DNA from: Granulibacter bethesdensis
GTDB lineage: Bacteria; Pseudomonadota; Alphaproteobacteria; Acetobacterales; Acetobacteraceae
Assembly: GCF_001889545.1 (NCBI RefSeq)
Contig: NZ_CP018194.1
Location: forward strand, 966,501-1,030,500
Reading direction: 5' to 3'
Length of the DNA: 64,000 nt
The translations under genes were made by a program, and so were the position numbers. Positions 52,753-61,502 of this stretch are shown here, piece after piece; position 1 is the first letter of the stretch; each line of letters begins with the position of its first letter. The notes beneath the pieces were generated by a model. The model did not search any database. It was not told where the DNA came from and saw only the letters and a list, made by a program, of their open reading frames with translations.

Positions 52753-54642
52753 TTGGCTTTGCTTGACAGGCTGCTCCACCCCTTTGCGGGTCGCTCACAG
52801 GAAAACCCGGCGCTGGATGTTTTGCGCCGGGTTTTCGGCTATCCGGCTTTTCGAGGATTACAGGAAGACGCCATCGCTCATGTGATTGAGGGTGGCGATG
52901 CCTTGGTTCTGATGCCGACCGGTGGCGGCAAGAGCCTGTGTTATCAGGTTCCGGCGCTCTGTCGGGATGGTATGGCGATTGTGGTGTCTCCGCTGATCGC
53001 GCTGATGGACGATCAGGTGGCGGCTTTGCGTCAGCTGGGCATCAATGCTGCTGCCCTCCATTCAGAGCTGGAAGCCGATCAGGGCCGGGCCGTGTTCCGG
53101 GCGGCGATGGATGCCAGACTTGATCTGCTGTATGTCTCGCCGGAACGGTTGCTGAACGGTTTGATGGATCGGTTGCCGGAATCGCGTATCGCCCTGATTG
53201 CGATTGATGAAGCCCATTGCGTCTCTCAATGGGGGCATGAGTTCCGCCCCGAATATCGCGCTCTGGCCCGTCTGCCGGAGCGATTCCCCGGTGTTCCGCG
53301 TATCGCTCTGACGGCAACGGCCGATGCCCGCACGCGTGACGATATTCTGCGTGCGCTCGGGATGGAGCATGCGCGCGTTTATGCTGCGTCGTTCCACCGC
53401 CCTAATCTGCGCATCGCGGCAGCCGAGAAGATCGCTGAAACATCGCAGATGATGGGGTTTCTGGCCAGGCATCGTCACCAGGCGGGAATCATTTATTGCG
53501 GGAGCCGTGCCAAGACCGAGCGTGCTGCGCAGCGTCTGCGCGAAAAAGGGATTGATGCGATCGCCTATCACGCCGGATTGCCGCCAGCGGAAAAACAGGC
53601 GGCCCTGGCCCGTTTCCGGGGCGGGGAGCCGGTGGTGATGGTGGCGACCATCGCCTTCGGCATGGGCATTGATCGTCCTGATGTGCGGTTTGTGGTGCAT
53701 CTGGATATGCCGGACAGTCCGGAAAGCTACTATCAGCAGATTGGTCGTGCAGGTCGCGATGGTGAGGAGAGTGAGACACTTCTGCTGTATGGGGGCGAGG
53801 ATATTGCCCGTGCCCGACATTTCCTGTCCGTTTCGGTGGCACCTGACAGTCAAAAGCGGGTGATGCGGCAACGTCTGGATGCGATGATTGGCCTGGCGGA
53901 AGCTGCCGATTGCAGAACGCGGGCGCTGCTCTCCTGTTTTGGTGAGATTATGGAGCAGCCATGTGGTCATTGCGATTTATGCGCGGCACCGCCGGAAACT
54001 TTTGATGGTACGGTGGAAGCGCAGAAAGTTCTGTCTGCGGTTTATCGTACCAGCCAGCCAAGGCCCGGAGATACGCGTCCCGGCATGGCATTCGGCGCCT
54101 TGCATATTGTTGCCTTGTTGCGGGGGGAATTGACGGAGGGAATCCAGCGCCATCAGCATGACCGTTTGCCGACTTACGGTGTCGGCCAGGATCGCCCCGC
54201 CACCTTCTGGCGCAGTGTGATCCGGCAGCTGATTGCCAGAGGCATGCTGGATATGGATGTGGAAGGCCATGGTGGATTACAGCTGGTGCCGGATCGCGCC
54301 CGAACTGTCCTGCGCGGTACGGAGAAAGTCTTTCTGCGACAGGAGACCGCTTCCCGCCTGCCGACACGTCGTACGCGTGAGGAGAGAAGAGCCAACAATC
54401 CGGTTTCTGACAATATTCCGGACGCGATCCGTGCTGAGTTCGATGCGCTGAGGGCCTGGCGCATGAAGGAGGCAAAGGAGCAGGGTGTGCCCCCTTATGT
54501 GATTTTCCACGACAGCGTGCTGCGCGACATTGCCACTTCTGCCCCCACTGATCTTGAAACGCTTGGTCGTATCAAGGGAGTGGGGGCATCAAAGCTGGAC
54601 CGCTATGGACGGCACGTTCTTGCTGTCCTGGCCGGAGTTTGA
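52753..54642 (+). CDS. recQ: ATP-dependent DNA helicase RecQ
   Basis: 3'-5' helicase of the RecF recombination route. Length about 629. Order of domains: SF2 motor with LMPTGGGKSLCYQ (53-65), IDEAHCVSQWGHEFRPEY (151-168), QIGRAGRDG; the RecQ zinc site with CGHCDLCAAPP; a winged-helix region; and one HRDC domain at the end with GRIKGVGASKLDRYG. There is no ATG near the N-terminus: TTG 52753 starts MALLDRLLHPFAG and TTG 52759 is an alternative; no clear ribosome site is seen, and the gene follows the lipoprotein by 23 bases. Confidence 0.93.
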   Translation: MALLDRLLHPFAGRSQENPALDVLRRVFGYPAFRGLQEDAIAHVIEGGDALVLMPTGGGKSLCYQVPALCRDGMAIVVSPLIALMDDQVAALRQLGINAAALHSELEADQGRAVFRAAMDARLDLLYVSPERLLNGLMDRLPESRIALIAIDEAHCVSQWGHEFRPEYRALARLPERFPGVPRIALTATADARTRDDILRALGMEHARVYAASFHRPNLRIAAAEKIAETSQMMGFLARHRHQAGIIYCGSRAKTERAAQRLREKGIDAIAYHAGLPPAEKQAALARFRGGEPVVMVATIAFGMGIDRPDVRFVVHLDMPDSPESYYQQIGRAGRDGEESETLLLYGGEDIARARHFLSVSVAPDSQKRVMRQRLDAMIGLAEAADCRTRALLSCFGEIMEQPCGHCDLCAAPPETFDGTVEAQKVLSAVYRTSQPRPGDTRPGMAFGALHIVALLRGELTEGIQRHQHDRLPTYGVGQDRPATFWRSVIRQLIARGMLDMDVEGHGGLQLVPDRARTVLRGTEKVFLRQETASRLPTRRTREERRANNPVSDNIPDAIRAEFDALRAWRMKEAKEQGVPPYVIFHDSVLRDIATSAPTDLETLGRIKGVGASKLDRYGRHVLAVLAGV

Positions 54643-54659
54643 GCGAGGAAGCTGGGTCC

Positions 54660-54695
54660 CGGTTATTTGACCGTAATCGGTTATTTGACCGTAAT
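54660..54695. repeat. 18-base tandem duplication at the 3' end of the DUF4399 gene
   Basis: CGGTTATTTGACCGTAAT occurs twice without spacer (54660-54677 and 54678-54695). The second copy holds the last codons and stop of the DUF4399 gene on the minus strand; the first copy repeats the same codons and a second in-frame TAA downstream. Confidence 0.9.
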
Positions 54696-55157
54696 GGTCA
54701 CGGGGTCCGACAGCAGGGGATGGCTGTGCGGCACATGTCCGGCATCGCCCATAATCAGTTGCAGCGTATGTTTACCTGGCGGCAGTTTGATATCGACCTG
54801 CGTCTGTCCGCCGCCAAGGTGAACATGGTGGGCATCTTTCGGGATGGATTCCTCCAATGCCGCACCCTGGGGGGCAGGTGTGTCGATCAGCAGATGATGA
54901 TGGCCGGTGTGCGGTTGATCGTCACCGGCTGGTGCAATTCCAAGTCCTTTCAGCCCGGTGACGACTGTAAAGGGGCTTGAGACCACTGCACCATTGGCCG
55001 GGCTGATGATGTATGGTCTGGCTCCTGACGGCCAGAATGACTGATCGGTCTCCGCTGCCTGAGCAGGGTTGAGGAGGGCCGCAACCGGTAGGGAAAACAG
55101 ACCGACCGCCCATACGAAACGGAGAGAATGGAATGAAGAAAACATATGCTTTTTCAT
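54681..55157 (-). CDS. Secreted DUF4399 domain protein
   Basis: The product is 158 residues. A signal peptide (cleavage after about residue 34, at NPAQA) leads to a mature DUF4399 domain: SPANGAVVSSPFTVVTGLKG, GIAPAGDD, HTGHHHLLID, and PGKHTLQLIMGDAGHVPHSH. The many histidines in HTGHHHLLID and VHLGGG suggest metal binding. It is found mostly in proteobacteria that sense or use copper or other metals, but its role is not established. It converges on recQ with 38 bases between, in which the 18-base tandem duplication lies. Confidence 0.8.
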   Translation of the reverse strand: MKKHMFSSFHSLRFVWAVGLFSLPVAALLNPAQAAETDQSFWPSGARPYIISPANGAVVSSPFTVVTGLKGLGIAPAGDDQPHTGHHHLLIDTPAPQGAALEESIPKDAHHVHLGGGQTQVDIKLPPGKHTLQLIMGDAGHVPHSHPLLSDPVTITVK

Positions 55158-55198
55158 GATCGGCTTTCTTTAAAAAGGTGAAATCAGGAATAGAAAAT

Positions 55199-55579
55199 TT
55201 AAAGCGGTGTGCCTGGTGGCTGCCCATATCCCTTGCTGCGTGTCTTGTGGGAGATTCCCCGATCAGCTGCTTTCTCCAGAGTAAGATAAGGATAGCGGCG
55301 GCAAAGAGAAATCACCTCGTCCTGCAATACCTGCTTCGAGACATGGTCGAGATTGGAATAAAAAGGCGCTCCCCCATCCCATAGAACGCGGTTGTCAGCC
55401 TCCATCAGCGCATTGTCGACGTTTTTCAGCGCCTGTCTGGAATCGCCGATATCGATATCCTTGATGGTCTGCCTGCACGTATCCGGTGTGGCATGGGCCG
55501 GGCATGGGGCAGTCAGGCAAAGCAGTGCAGTGGCGCACACAGTGAAAAAGCACGGAACGGCACGGTAACGAGAAAACAT
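55199..55579 (-). CDS. Hypothetical secreted cysteine-containing protein
   Basis: About 126 residues. The N-terminus FFTVCATALLCLTAPCPAHA is a signal peptide; the mature part begins near TPDTCRQ and holds a second cysteine (VISLCRRYPYLTLEK) that could pair with it. I recognise no family. The frame runs up to 55702 and would overlap the lipoprotein gene's end; ATG 55579 is chosen because GGAG lies six bases before it and the signal peptide then has normal length. It lies 41 bases upstream of DUF4399 on the same strand. It may belong with its neighbours to an envelope-related cluster. Confidence 0.6.
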   Translation of the reverse strand: MFSRYRAVPCFFTVCATALLCLTAPCPAHATPDTCRQTIKDIDIGDSRQALKNVDNALMEADNRVLWDGGAPFYSNLDHVSKQVLQDEVISLCRRYPYLTLEKAADRGISHKTRSKGYGQPPGTPL

Positions 55580-55649
55580 GGGAATCTCCATCCCTGTTGC
55601 GTGGCCGTACAAAGCATTACTATGCCTAGAGTATGCGGGGATTTCACCT

Positions 55650-56312
55650 TCAATTTTGAGTGCGGTCACCTGTGCCGTGGCTGAATGATTGAAGCGGGTC
55701 ATTCAGCAGGACACGCTGATACTGTTCCTCGACATAGGCGAAGGGTTGACCGCCATGGGTGGTCAGCAGAGCGCGATTGATCAGAATGGCCTGTTTGGGA
55801 GGGCTGTCAGCCTCAATGGGTGTTTCACCCATTTTTGATTGAGGAATTTTGGAGTCACCTGCCAGACGTCGGCGTTCAAAGTGCAGCGGCAAAACGATTT
55901 TACCAAAAGGTTGATCGGTCAGCAGCAACTGCCGGTTCATATCAGGCGTCAGTTTCTCCGGCAGGTAGGCGAGTGTCGCAATCGAGACCACATGCGGCCC
56001 GCACATCAGATGAACATGGCGGACGACGATATCGTATCCTGCTGAGGGATGCAGATAGTCGAGCGTTTCTGACGGAACTTTTCCGGCTGGTTGTTTCTGG
56101 GCCGTCACATGGCTGGCCAGTGGCATCAGCCCGCGTCCGATGCACCAGCGCTGCAACACTTTTGTGGCACTGGGTTCCGCTGCGAGATCGGCGGTCAACT
56201 GGTCCAGCGTGTAGGCAGGCGTCACAGAAGCGGTTTTGTCCGAGGAAGGCTGGCATCCGGCCAGAAGGAGAGAGGCAGCCAGCACGGCCATGAAGCGGGA
56301 ATGAGAAAGCAT
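55650..56312 (-). CDS. Hypothetical lipoprotein with chorismate-lyase-like C-terminus
   Basis: The product is 220 residues. The lipobox is ASLLLAGC (13-20), so the mature protein is anchored at the outer face of a membrane. The middle part contains LQRWCIGRGLMP and VHLMCGPHVVSIATLAYLPE, and the end has AILINRALLTTHGGQPFAYV. This pattern resembles the chorismate lyase/UTRA fold (UbiC-like), in which similar strands bind aromatic ligands; I hold this as a weak structural guess. The ATG has only weak ribosome-site sequence. It stands between the methyltransferase gene and the small secreted gene, all on the minus strand. Confidence 0.6.
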   Translation of the reverse strand: MLSHSRFMAVLAASLLLAGCQPSSDKTASVTPAYTLDQLTADLAAEPSATKVLQRWCIGRGLMPLASHVTAQKQPAGKVPSETLDYLHPSAGYDIVVRHVHLMCGPHVVSIATLAYLPEKLTPDMNRQLLLTDQPFGKIVLPLHFERRRLAGDSKIPQSKMGETPIEADSPPKQAILINRALLTTHGGQPFAYVEEQYQRVLLNDPLQSFSHGTGDRTQN

Positions 56313-56363
56313 AGGTACAGATCACTTTATCGGCTGGCCGGATTATCCGGCAGGTTGCAATGA

Positions 56364-57212
56364 TCAGGCGGGCGGCAGTGTGACAATCACCGGCAGCCGA
56401 TCCCGAGGAAAACGGCGCCCCTGCGATGGGATCAGTCTGTTCTGAGGAGAGAGTGCGAGCGATGCCATCCATGACCGTCCCCGGGCAGCGCCATAGGGAA
56501 GCAGGCGAAGCGGTCTGCTCAGGGACCAGCAGGCGAGCGTAGGACCAATCCGGTCGCGATCAATACCCCAGCGCATGCGCGGCACGGTGAAGAGGGGCGT
56601 TTTATGAAGCCCATGGGCGGTCAGCGTGGCAAACCAGACCGGCACAGTATCGAATATCAACATGGAGGCAGGAAAACGCTTCGTCATATGCCGCAGCAAG
56701 GGGGCGACACGATCCGGCGGGAAATACATCAGCAGCCCCTGCATCAGGAACAGGCAGGGGCGAGAAGGATCAACGGCCTCCAGCCAGCCCGTATCCAGAG
56801 CATCCACGCCAAGGCTGCGGAACCGTTCTGTATCCGGCAGCATCTGTCGACGCAGCGTGATGACCTCGGGCAGATCGATTGAAAGCCAGGTGCAGGTGCC
56901 GTTGTCGACCCGGCGTGACTGGGTTTCCAGCCCTTCTCCGATGGAGATGATCATGCCATCAGGATGCCTGCCCAGCCAGTCGGTCAGCAGAATGTCGATC
57001 GCCCGACTGCGTCCGGCAAAAGATCCGTCAGCCGCTCCGAAACGGGCCATCCAGTCGATCATCAGGGCATTGCGCATCCGGATTGCGTGAGGATCACGCA
57101 GAATGCCATCAGGCCGCGCTGCTTCGGCAGCACGGTCATGCAGGGTCCAGAGCGTCGTTTCCGGGATTCCGGACAGGACAGGCCGGATGGGCCGGGGAAT
57201 TTCGGCATTCAT
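56364..57212 (-). CDS. Class I SAM-dependent methyltransferase, leucine carboxyl methyltransferase family
   Basis: The product is 282 residues of the LCM/PPM1-like family. SAM-binding parts: IISIGEGLETQSRRVDNG (88-105) as motif I, WLSIDLPEVITLRRQMLP for the acidic loop and GVDALDTGWLEAV. LLMYFPPDRVAPLL follows as in bacterial members. In bacteria these enzymes methylate small carboxylates or polyketide-like products; the substrate here is unknown. It follows the ABC transporter gene by 74 bases and precedes the lipoprotein gene by 51, all on the same strand. Last 50 residues are of unusual, Arg-rich type. Confidence 0.85.
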   Translation of the reverse strand: MNAEIPRPIRPVLSGIPETTLWTLHDRAAEAARPDGILRDPHAIRMRNALMIDWMARFGAADGSFAGRSRAIDILLTDWLGRHPDGMIISIGEGLETQSRRVDNGTCTWLSIDLPEVITLRRQMLPDTERFRSLGVDALDTGWLEAVDPSRPCLFLMQGLLMYFPPDRVAPLLRHMTKRFPASMLIFDTVPVWFATLTAHGLHKTPLFTVPRMRWGIDRDRIGPTLACWSLSRPLRLLPYGAARGRSWMASLALSPQNRLIPSQGRRFPRDRLPVIVTLPPA

Positions 57213-57286
57213 GCCGGTATCATAGCAGAGCCGGTCCTCCCTGTCCGCTGGTCATGATGGACAGGGAGACTCTAGGCGATGCTGTT

Positions 57287-59065
57287 TCAGGCCGGGCGCA
57301 GCATCCCTGCCTGATCGGGTTCCGGTCGATACAGAATCACGGTCCGGTCGTGGTAAGCGGAGGTCGCTTCACCATGGGCAATGGAGACGATAGTGGTCTC
57401 TGGCAGTTTCTGCCGCAGCGCCTGATAGGCTTCCTGTTCGGATTCGGAATCAAGATTGGCGGTGGCTTCGTCCATGAACAGCCAGTCCGGTCGCACCAGC
57501 AGGGCGCGGGCCAGAGCGATACGTTGTTGCTCACCGCCGGACAGGCGATGCGACCATTGATCGGTCTGGTCCAGACGGGGAATCAGATGATCCAGTCTCA
57601 TGGCATGCATGGCATCGGCAATCTGCTCATCCGACACTGAAGACGGGTTGAGTGGATAGGTCACTGCCCTGCGCAGGGAGCCAAGCGGCAGGTAGGGGCG
57701 CTGTGGCAAAAACAGGAAGCGTCCAGGAATATGGATGGACTGCACGGAGCCGAACGGCCAGATGCCTGCCAGGGCACGGAACAGGGTCGATTTCCCTGAA
57801 CCGGACCGGCCTTTGATGCGGATATTCTGGCCCGCTGACAGAACAAGCTCATCCTGATGCAACAGAACCTCGCCAGTTGGCAGGGAAAGGTTCAGTCCTT
57901 TGACGACGACATCGTTCGGATGGGCGGAAACAGGGCTGGATACTGTGGTATCTGACGCGCCCGACAAGGTGGCCATACGGTTGCGTTCCGCAGCGCGTGC
58001 CTGATTGAGGGCGTCCTGGAAAGTGGCAAGACGACTGACAACCGCTGCCCAGCTTGCCAGCATTGTATAGCTGCTGACGAACCAGGAGAGCGACCCCTGC
58101 ACGCGCGAAAAAGCTTGCGACGTACGCTGCAGCCCACCAAGCGTAATCTGGCCGCTGAAATAATGCGGGGCCGCCATGACATAAGGAAAAACCGACGCGA
58201 TCAGATCATAGCCGCTGGAAAAGGAATTCAGCCCCAGATAGCGCCGCAGCATCGCATACCAGTTGGTGACGATATCTCCGAAACGTGATTTCGCGGTGGC
58301 CCGCTCTTCCGCCTCACCGTGATACAGGGCGATGCCTTCGCTGTTTTCCCGCACACGCACCAGTGCGAAACGCAGATTGGCTTCGTAACGTTGCTGCACG
58401 AAGCGCAGATAGATCAGCTTCCGCCCGATCAGATGCGTCAGCACCGTGCCGACGATGGAGTAGATAAGGGCTCCCCACAGCATATAACCCGGAATATGGA
58501 AGCCGAAGATCGTCATTGCGCCGGAGAGTGACCACAGCACCCCCAGAAACATGACCAGCGTGACCGCGTTGGAGATGAAGCTGAAGCCGATCGACAATGT
58601 GTCGGAGGTAAAGTCGCGGATATCGTCGCTGATACGCTGATCGGGGTTGTCGGTCGCGGTATCGTTTTCCTGATGCAGAAGACCCAGCCGGTAATAGATC
58701 CGGTCATCGATCCACTCATCAATCATGCGCTTGGTCAGCCAGCGCCGCCAGCGAATCTGCAGGCTCTGCTGGAGATAGATAGAAGCTACGCCAAAGATGA
58801 TCGAAGGGATCGCCAGTGTAATGAAACCGGCCTGTCCCTTGTACCAGAACAGGAAAAGCTGCACGAAGGCGGAGGCGTCTTTTTCCTGCAGGGCGTTAAA
58901 AAAAGCGCCATGCCAGTAATTCATGACCAGATCCAGCCCGTTCTGGGCCAGATTGAGGGATAACACAGTCGCCAACAGGCCCAGCGCAACCCATTTTTCC
59001 TCTGACAGGAAATAGGGAACGGTCAGCCGCCAGGCGCCCCGTAGAATTTTGCCGAAATCATGCAT
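57287..59065 (-). CDS. SbmA/YddA-type ABC transporter (fused membrane and ATPase domains)
   Basis: The product is 592 residues. The N-terminal half (about 20-340) is an ABC_membrane_2 domain (SbmA/BacA-like) with six helices: YWHGAFFNALQEKDASAFV, WRRWLTKRMIDEWIDDRIYYRL, NPDQRISDDIRDF, GSLSWFVSSYTMLASWAAVV. The C-terminal half is an ABC ATPase: IKGRSGSGKSTLFRAL (Walker A), RLSGGEQQRIALARALL (signature) and WLFMDEATANLD (Walker B). Relatives include E. coli YddA and mycobacterial Rv1819c, which takes up cobalamin and hydrophilic peptides. Import of a peptide or corrinoid is a guess. It lies 74 bases upstream of the methyltransferase gene on the minus strand. Confidence 0.88.
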   Translation of the reverse strand: MHDFGKILRGAWRLTVPYFLSEEKWVALGLLATVLSLNLAQNGLDLVMNYWHGAFFNALQEKDASAFVQLFLFWYKGQAGFITLAIPSIIFGVASIYLQQSLQIRWRRWLTKRMIDEWIDDRIYYRLGLLHQENDTATDNPDQRISDDIRDFTSDTLSIGFSFISNAVTLVMFLGVLWSLSGAMTIFGFHIPGYMLWGALIYSIVGTVLTHLIGRKLIYLRFVQQRYEANLRFALVRVRENSEGIALYHGEAEERATAKSRFGDIVTNWYAMLRRYLGLNSFSSGYDLIASVFPYVMAAPHYFSGQITLGGLQRTSQAFSRVQGSLSWFVSSYTMLASWAAVVSRLATFQDALNQARAAERNRMATLSGASDTTVSSPVSAHPNDVVVKGLNLSLPTGEVLLHQDELVLSAGQNIRIKGRSGSGKSTLFRALAGIWPFGSVQSIHIPGRFLFLPQRPYLPLGSLRRAVTYPLNPSSVSDEQIADAMHAMRLDHLIPRLDQTDQWSHRLSGGEQQRIALARALLVRPDWLFMDEATANLDSESEQEAYQALRQKLPETTIVSIAHGEATSAYHDRTVILYRPEPDQAGMLRPA

Positions 59066-59213
59066 GCGTTGAAACCTGCCCTGAAAGCGGATGGTCGGAA
59101 AGCAGATGGAGTATTAGAAAGGGGGAGCATCTCATCATGGGCTTGCCGGAATGGCGTGATACTGGACCATGGTTATCAATATTGTAACCATGGTGCTCTG
59201 ACCCTCGGTGCGG

Positions 59214-59582
59214 TCAGTGATCCTGAGCCGGTTCCTGATCCTGCGTTGAATAATCCGTCAAAGAGTCCGGTTCAGCCGGGAGATTCGGACGGACGCGCAG
59301 GCGCAGCACCCCACGCATGGTATCGGGCGTAACCGGTTGTGGCAGAGGTTTCCCCTTGCGCAACACGTCGATCAGCCCGGCATTGGCCAGTCTGGCTGCC
59401 TGCCGTCGGACCTGGCTTAGCAGGCGTCGCCATTCCTCCGTCGGGGCCAGTGCCCGTGCCACTTCGGTGGGACAGATGGAGGAAGTAGAACCGCGTTCTG
59501 TGGTCAGTCGTATTATCTCGGCATCAATGGCCTGGGGGCTGACCTTGATTCTGGTGGAGGGGGAGTGCGGGCGCTCTGTCAT
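59214..59582 (-). CDS. DUF3253 family protein
   Basis: The product is about 122 residues. A single DUF3253 winged-helix-like domain: IDAEIIRLTTERG (19-31), ICPTEVARALAPTEEWRRLL, VRRQAARLANAGLIDVLRKGKP. The pattern EVARALAP-WRxLL-VRxxAxxLAxxGxIxVLRKGxP is that of the family, a small protein of unknown function. ATG 59582 is used; an ATG at 59678 is also in frame but adds a Cys-rich segment with no sign of homology; neither has a clear ribosome site. The gene lies 148 bases upstream of the ABC transporter gene, on the same strand, and diverges from glcF. Confidence 0.7.
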   Translation of the reverse strand: MTERPHSPSTRIKVSPQAIDAEIIRLTTERGSTSSICPTEVARALAPTEEWRRLLSQVRRQAARLANAGLIDVLRKGKPLPQPVTPDTMRGVLRLRVRPNLPAEPDSLTDYSTQDQEPAQDH

Positions 59583-59771
59583 GGCGGACAGGGTTGAACC
59601 ATTGTGCGGCCCTTCGCAAGGGAGAGTGACGGCCTGACAGCTTTGTAATCCGGCTTTCGGGGGCTGGAACAAGGTCATAGACAGGAGGGGGGAATCCTCG
59701 GCAAGAAAGGGCCGTCATCTTCGATGGTCATCGGGCTGGCGGCAGTGTGAGGCGCGGAGAAAAGCAGAATC

Positions 59772-61136
59772 ATGCAAACCAGTTTTACGCCGGAGCAACT
59801 GCGCGATCCTGATATGGCAGCCTCCAATCAGGTTCTGCGCACCTGCGTGCATTGTGGCTTCTGCACCGCCACCTGTCCCACCTTCGTGCTGCTGGGTGAC
59901 GAGCTGGATAGCCCGCGCGGGCGGATCTATCTGATCAAGGACATGCTGGAAAATGGCCGTGCAGCCACGCAGGAGGTGGTGAAACATCTCGATCGTTGCC
60001 TTTCCTGCCTCTCCTGCATGAGCACGTGTCCTTCTGGCGTGAATTATATGCATCTGATCGACCATGCGCGGAGCCATGTGGAGAAAACCTATCACCGGCC
60101 ATGGCATGACCGGCTGCTGAGGGCGGTGCTGGCACGGGTTCTGCCCAGTGTTTCTCTGCTGCGGGGCGCTCTGGCCATGGCACGGATCACCCGCCCGTTG
60201 GCGGGCGTGATTCCGGCCCTTCTGCCGAAAGGCCATGTGCTGGGTCAGCGTCTGCGCGCCTTGCTGTATCTGGCTCCGAAGGTGCGCCCGTCCGGTCATG
60301 CCATTGCGCCGGGTCTGTACCGAGGGCAGGCCGGAACGCAGACTGTGAAGCGGCGCGTTGTCCTGCTGACCGGCTGCGCGCAGCAGGTGTTATCTCCCTC
60401 CATCAATGAGGCGACCATCCGTCTGTTGAACCGGTTGGGGGTTGAGGTGGTCGTGACCGCGGAGCAGGGGTGCTGCGGCGCGTTGACCCAGCATATGGGC
60501 CAGCATGACCGTGCCATGGCGGCGGCTCGGGCCAACATCCTCGCCTGGAGCCGGGAAATTGAGGGAGAAGGGCTGGATGCAATCATCGTGAACACATCCG
60601 GCTGCGGCACCACCGTGAAGGATTACGGCTTCATGTTCCGGAATGAGGCGGAGGCGGCTCAGGCGGAGCAAGTGGCGTCTCTGGCGCTGGATATCTCTGA
60701 ATATCTCGGCCGTATCGGTTACACTCCTGCTCCGTTGCCGGAAGGGGAGGAACCCCTGACCGTAGCCTATCATGCCGCATGCAGTCTTCAGCATGGCCAG
60801 CAGATTCGTGCCGAGCCTAAAAACCTGCTGGGTCAGGCCGGGTTTCGGGTGGTGGAACCGGCAGAGCCTCATCTCTGCTGCGGATCAGCCGGAACATATA
60901 ATATCATGCAGCCCGAGATCGCGACCCGGCTGCGGGACCGCAAGCGCGACAATCTACGGGCGCTTCAGCCGGATCTGGTCGCGGCAGGCAATATCGGCTG
61001 CATCAAGCAGATCGGTGGTGACTCCCTGCCGGTCCTGCATACGGTGGAACTGCTCGACTGGCGTGCGGGAGGGCCGGAGCCGGAGGTGGTCCGGAGCATG
61101 CGGGCCCGGCGCGCTGCATCCGCTACAGCAAGCTGA
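59772..61136 (+). CDS. glcF: Glycolate oxidase iron-sulfur subunit GlcF
   Basis: The Fe-S subunit that passes electrons from the flavin subunits GlcD/GlcE to quinone when glycolate is oxidised to glyoxylate. Length 454. Two 4Fe-4S sites are visible: CVHCGFCTATCP (25-36) and CLSCLSCMSTCPSG (about 75-88). In the C-terminal half lie two CCG domains: EQGCCGALTQHMG and HLCCGSAGTYNIM. GGAGA precedes the ATG by 11 bases. glcD and glcE are not next to it in this window, since the gene upstream is DUF3253 on the other strand. It could also work with another flavoprotein. Confidence 0.95.
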   Translation: MQTSFTPEQLRDPDMAASNQVLRTCVHCGFCTATCPTFVLLGDELDSPRGRIYLIKDMLENGRAATQEVVKHLDRCLSCLSCMSTCPSGVNYMHLIDHARSHVEKTYHRPWHDRLLRAVLARVLPSVSLLRGALAMARITRPLAGVIPALLPKGHVLGQRLRALLYLAPKVRPSGHAIAPGLYRGQAGTQTVKRRVVLLTGCAQQVLSPSINEATIRLLNRLGVEVVVTAEQGCCGALTQHMGQHDRAMAAARANILAWSREIEGEGLDAIIVNTSGCGTTVKDYGFMFRNEAEAAQAEQVASLALDISEYLGRIGYTPAPLPEGEEPLTVAYHAACSLQHGQQIRAEPKNLLGQAGFRVVEPAEPHLCCGSAGTYNIMQPEIATRLRDRKRDNLRALQPDLVAAGNIGCIKQIGGDSLPVLHTVELLDWRAGGPEPEVVRSMRARRAASATAS

Positions 61137-61325
61137 GCGGCTCACTCTCTCCCAATCAACAGAATCGCACCGACTCTGCCCCCTGTTTCTCCATGACTTC
61201 AGGTGGAGTTTCGAGGGAGGATGTTTTTGCGCAACCGTGTCATTCAGGTGTCTGTCCCTGCTTGTGACAGGACGGGAATTTGTGCCGCGAATCGTTGAAA
61301 CAAGAGGAGATTAAGGGCTGATATA

Positions 61326-61341
61326 ACACTCTATATGGTGT
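61326..61341. promoter_or_regulatory. NrdR box 1 upstream of nrdA
   Basis: ACACTCTATATGGTGT matches the NrdR consensus (acaCwAtATaTwGtgt) at 14 of 16 positions, with the palindromic ACAC/GTGT ends complete. NrdR represses ribonucleotide reductase genes when ATP/dATP balance is high. Confidence 0.85.
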
Positions 61342-61356
61342 GTTGGAGGTCTCGCT

Positions 61357-61372
61357 TGCCAATATATGTGGG
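61357..61372. promoter_or_regulatory. NrdR box 2 upstream of nrdA
   Basis: TTGCCAATATATGTGG has the central CxATATAT core of an NrdR box and weaker ends. It lies 31 bases from box 1, about three helical turns, the spacing usually seen for paired boxes. Confidence 0.7.
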
Positions 61373-61502
61373 GGTAGGCCGGGAAAATGAGTTGACGGCA
61401 AGGGATCAAATGTAGAGCATCCATACCTGTTCCGGCGCGGGCTTGAGACATGCCACGCCATGATCCGTTATCCGCGATTGAATGAGCTCAGGGAGTTGCC
61501 GC

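Larger units (their letters stand above)
61137..61502. other. 366-base intergenic region between glcF and nrdA
   Basis: No gene is supported here. The part near glcF shows nothing certain. From 61326 it contains two NrdR boxes, and the last 14 bases hold the ribosome site of nrdA. No cobalamin riboswitch or clear terminator was recognised. Confidence 0.7.

Noticed and set aside
53062-53970. Open frame antisense to recQ (302 codons)
   Set aside because: Mirror of the helicase domain with no homology.
61137-61325. Cobalamin riboswitch in front of ribonucleotide reductase
   Set aside because: No B12-box-like sequence, and the enzyme is class I (diiron type), which does not need cobalamin.
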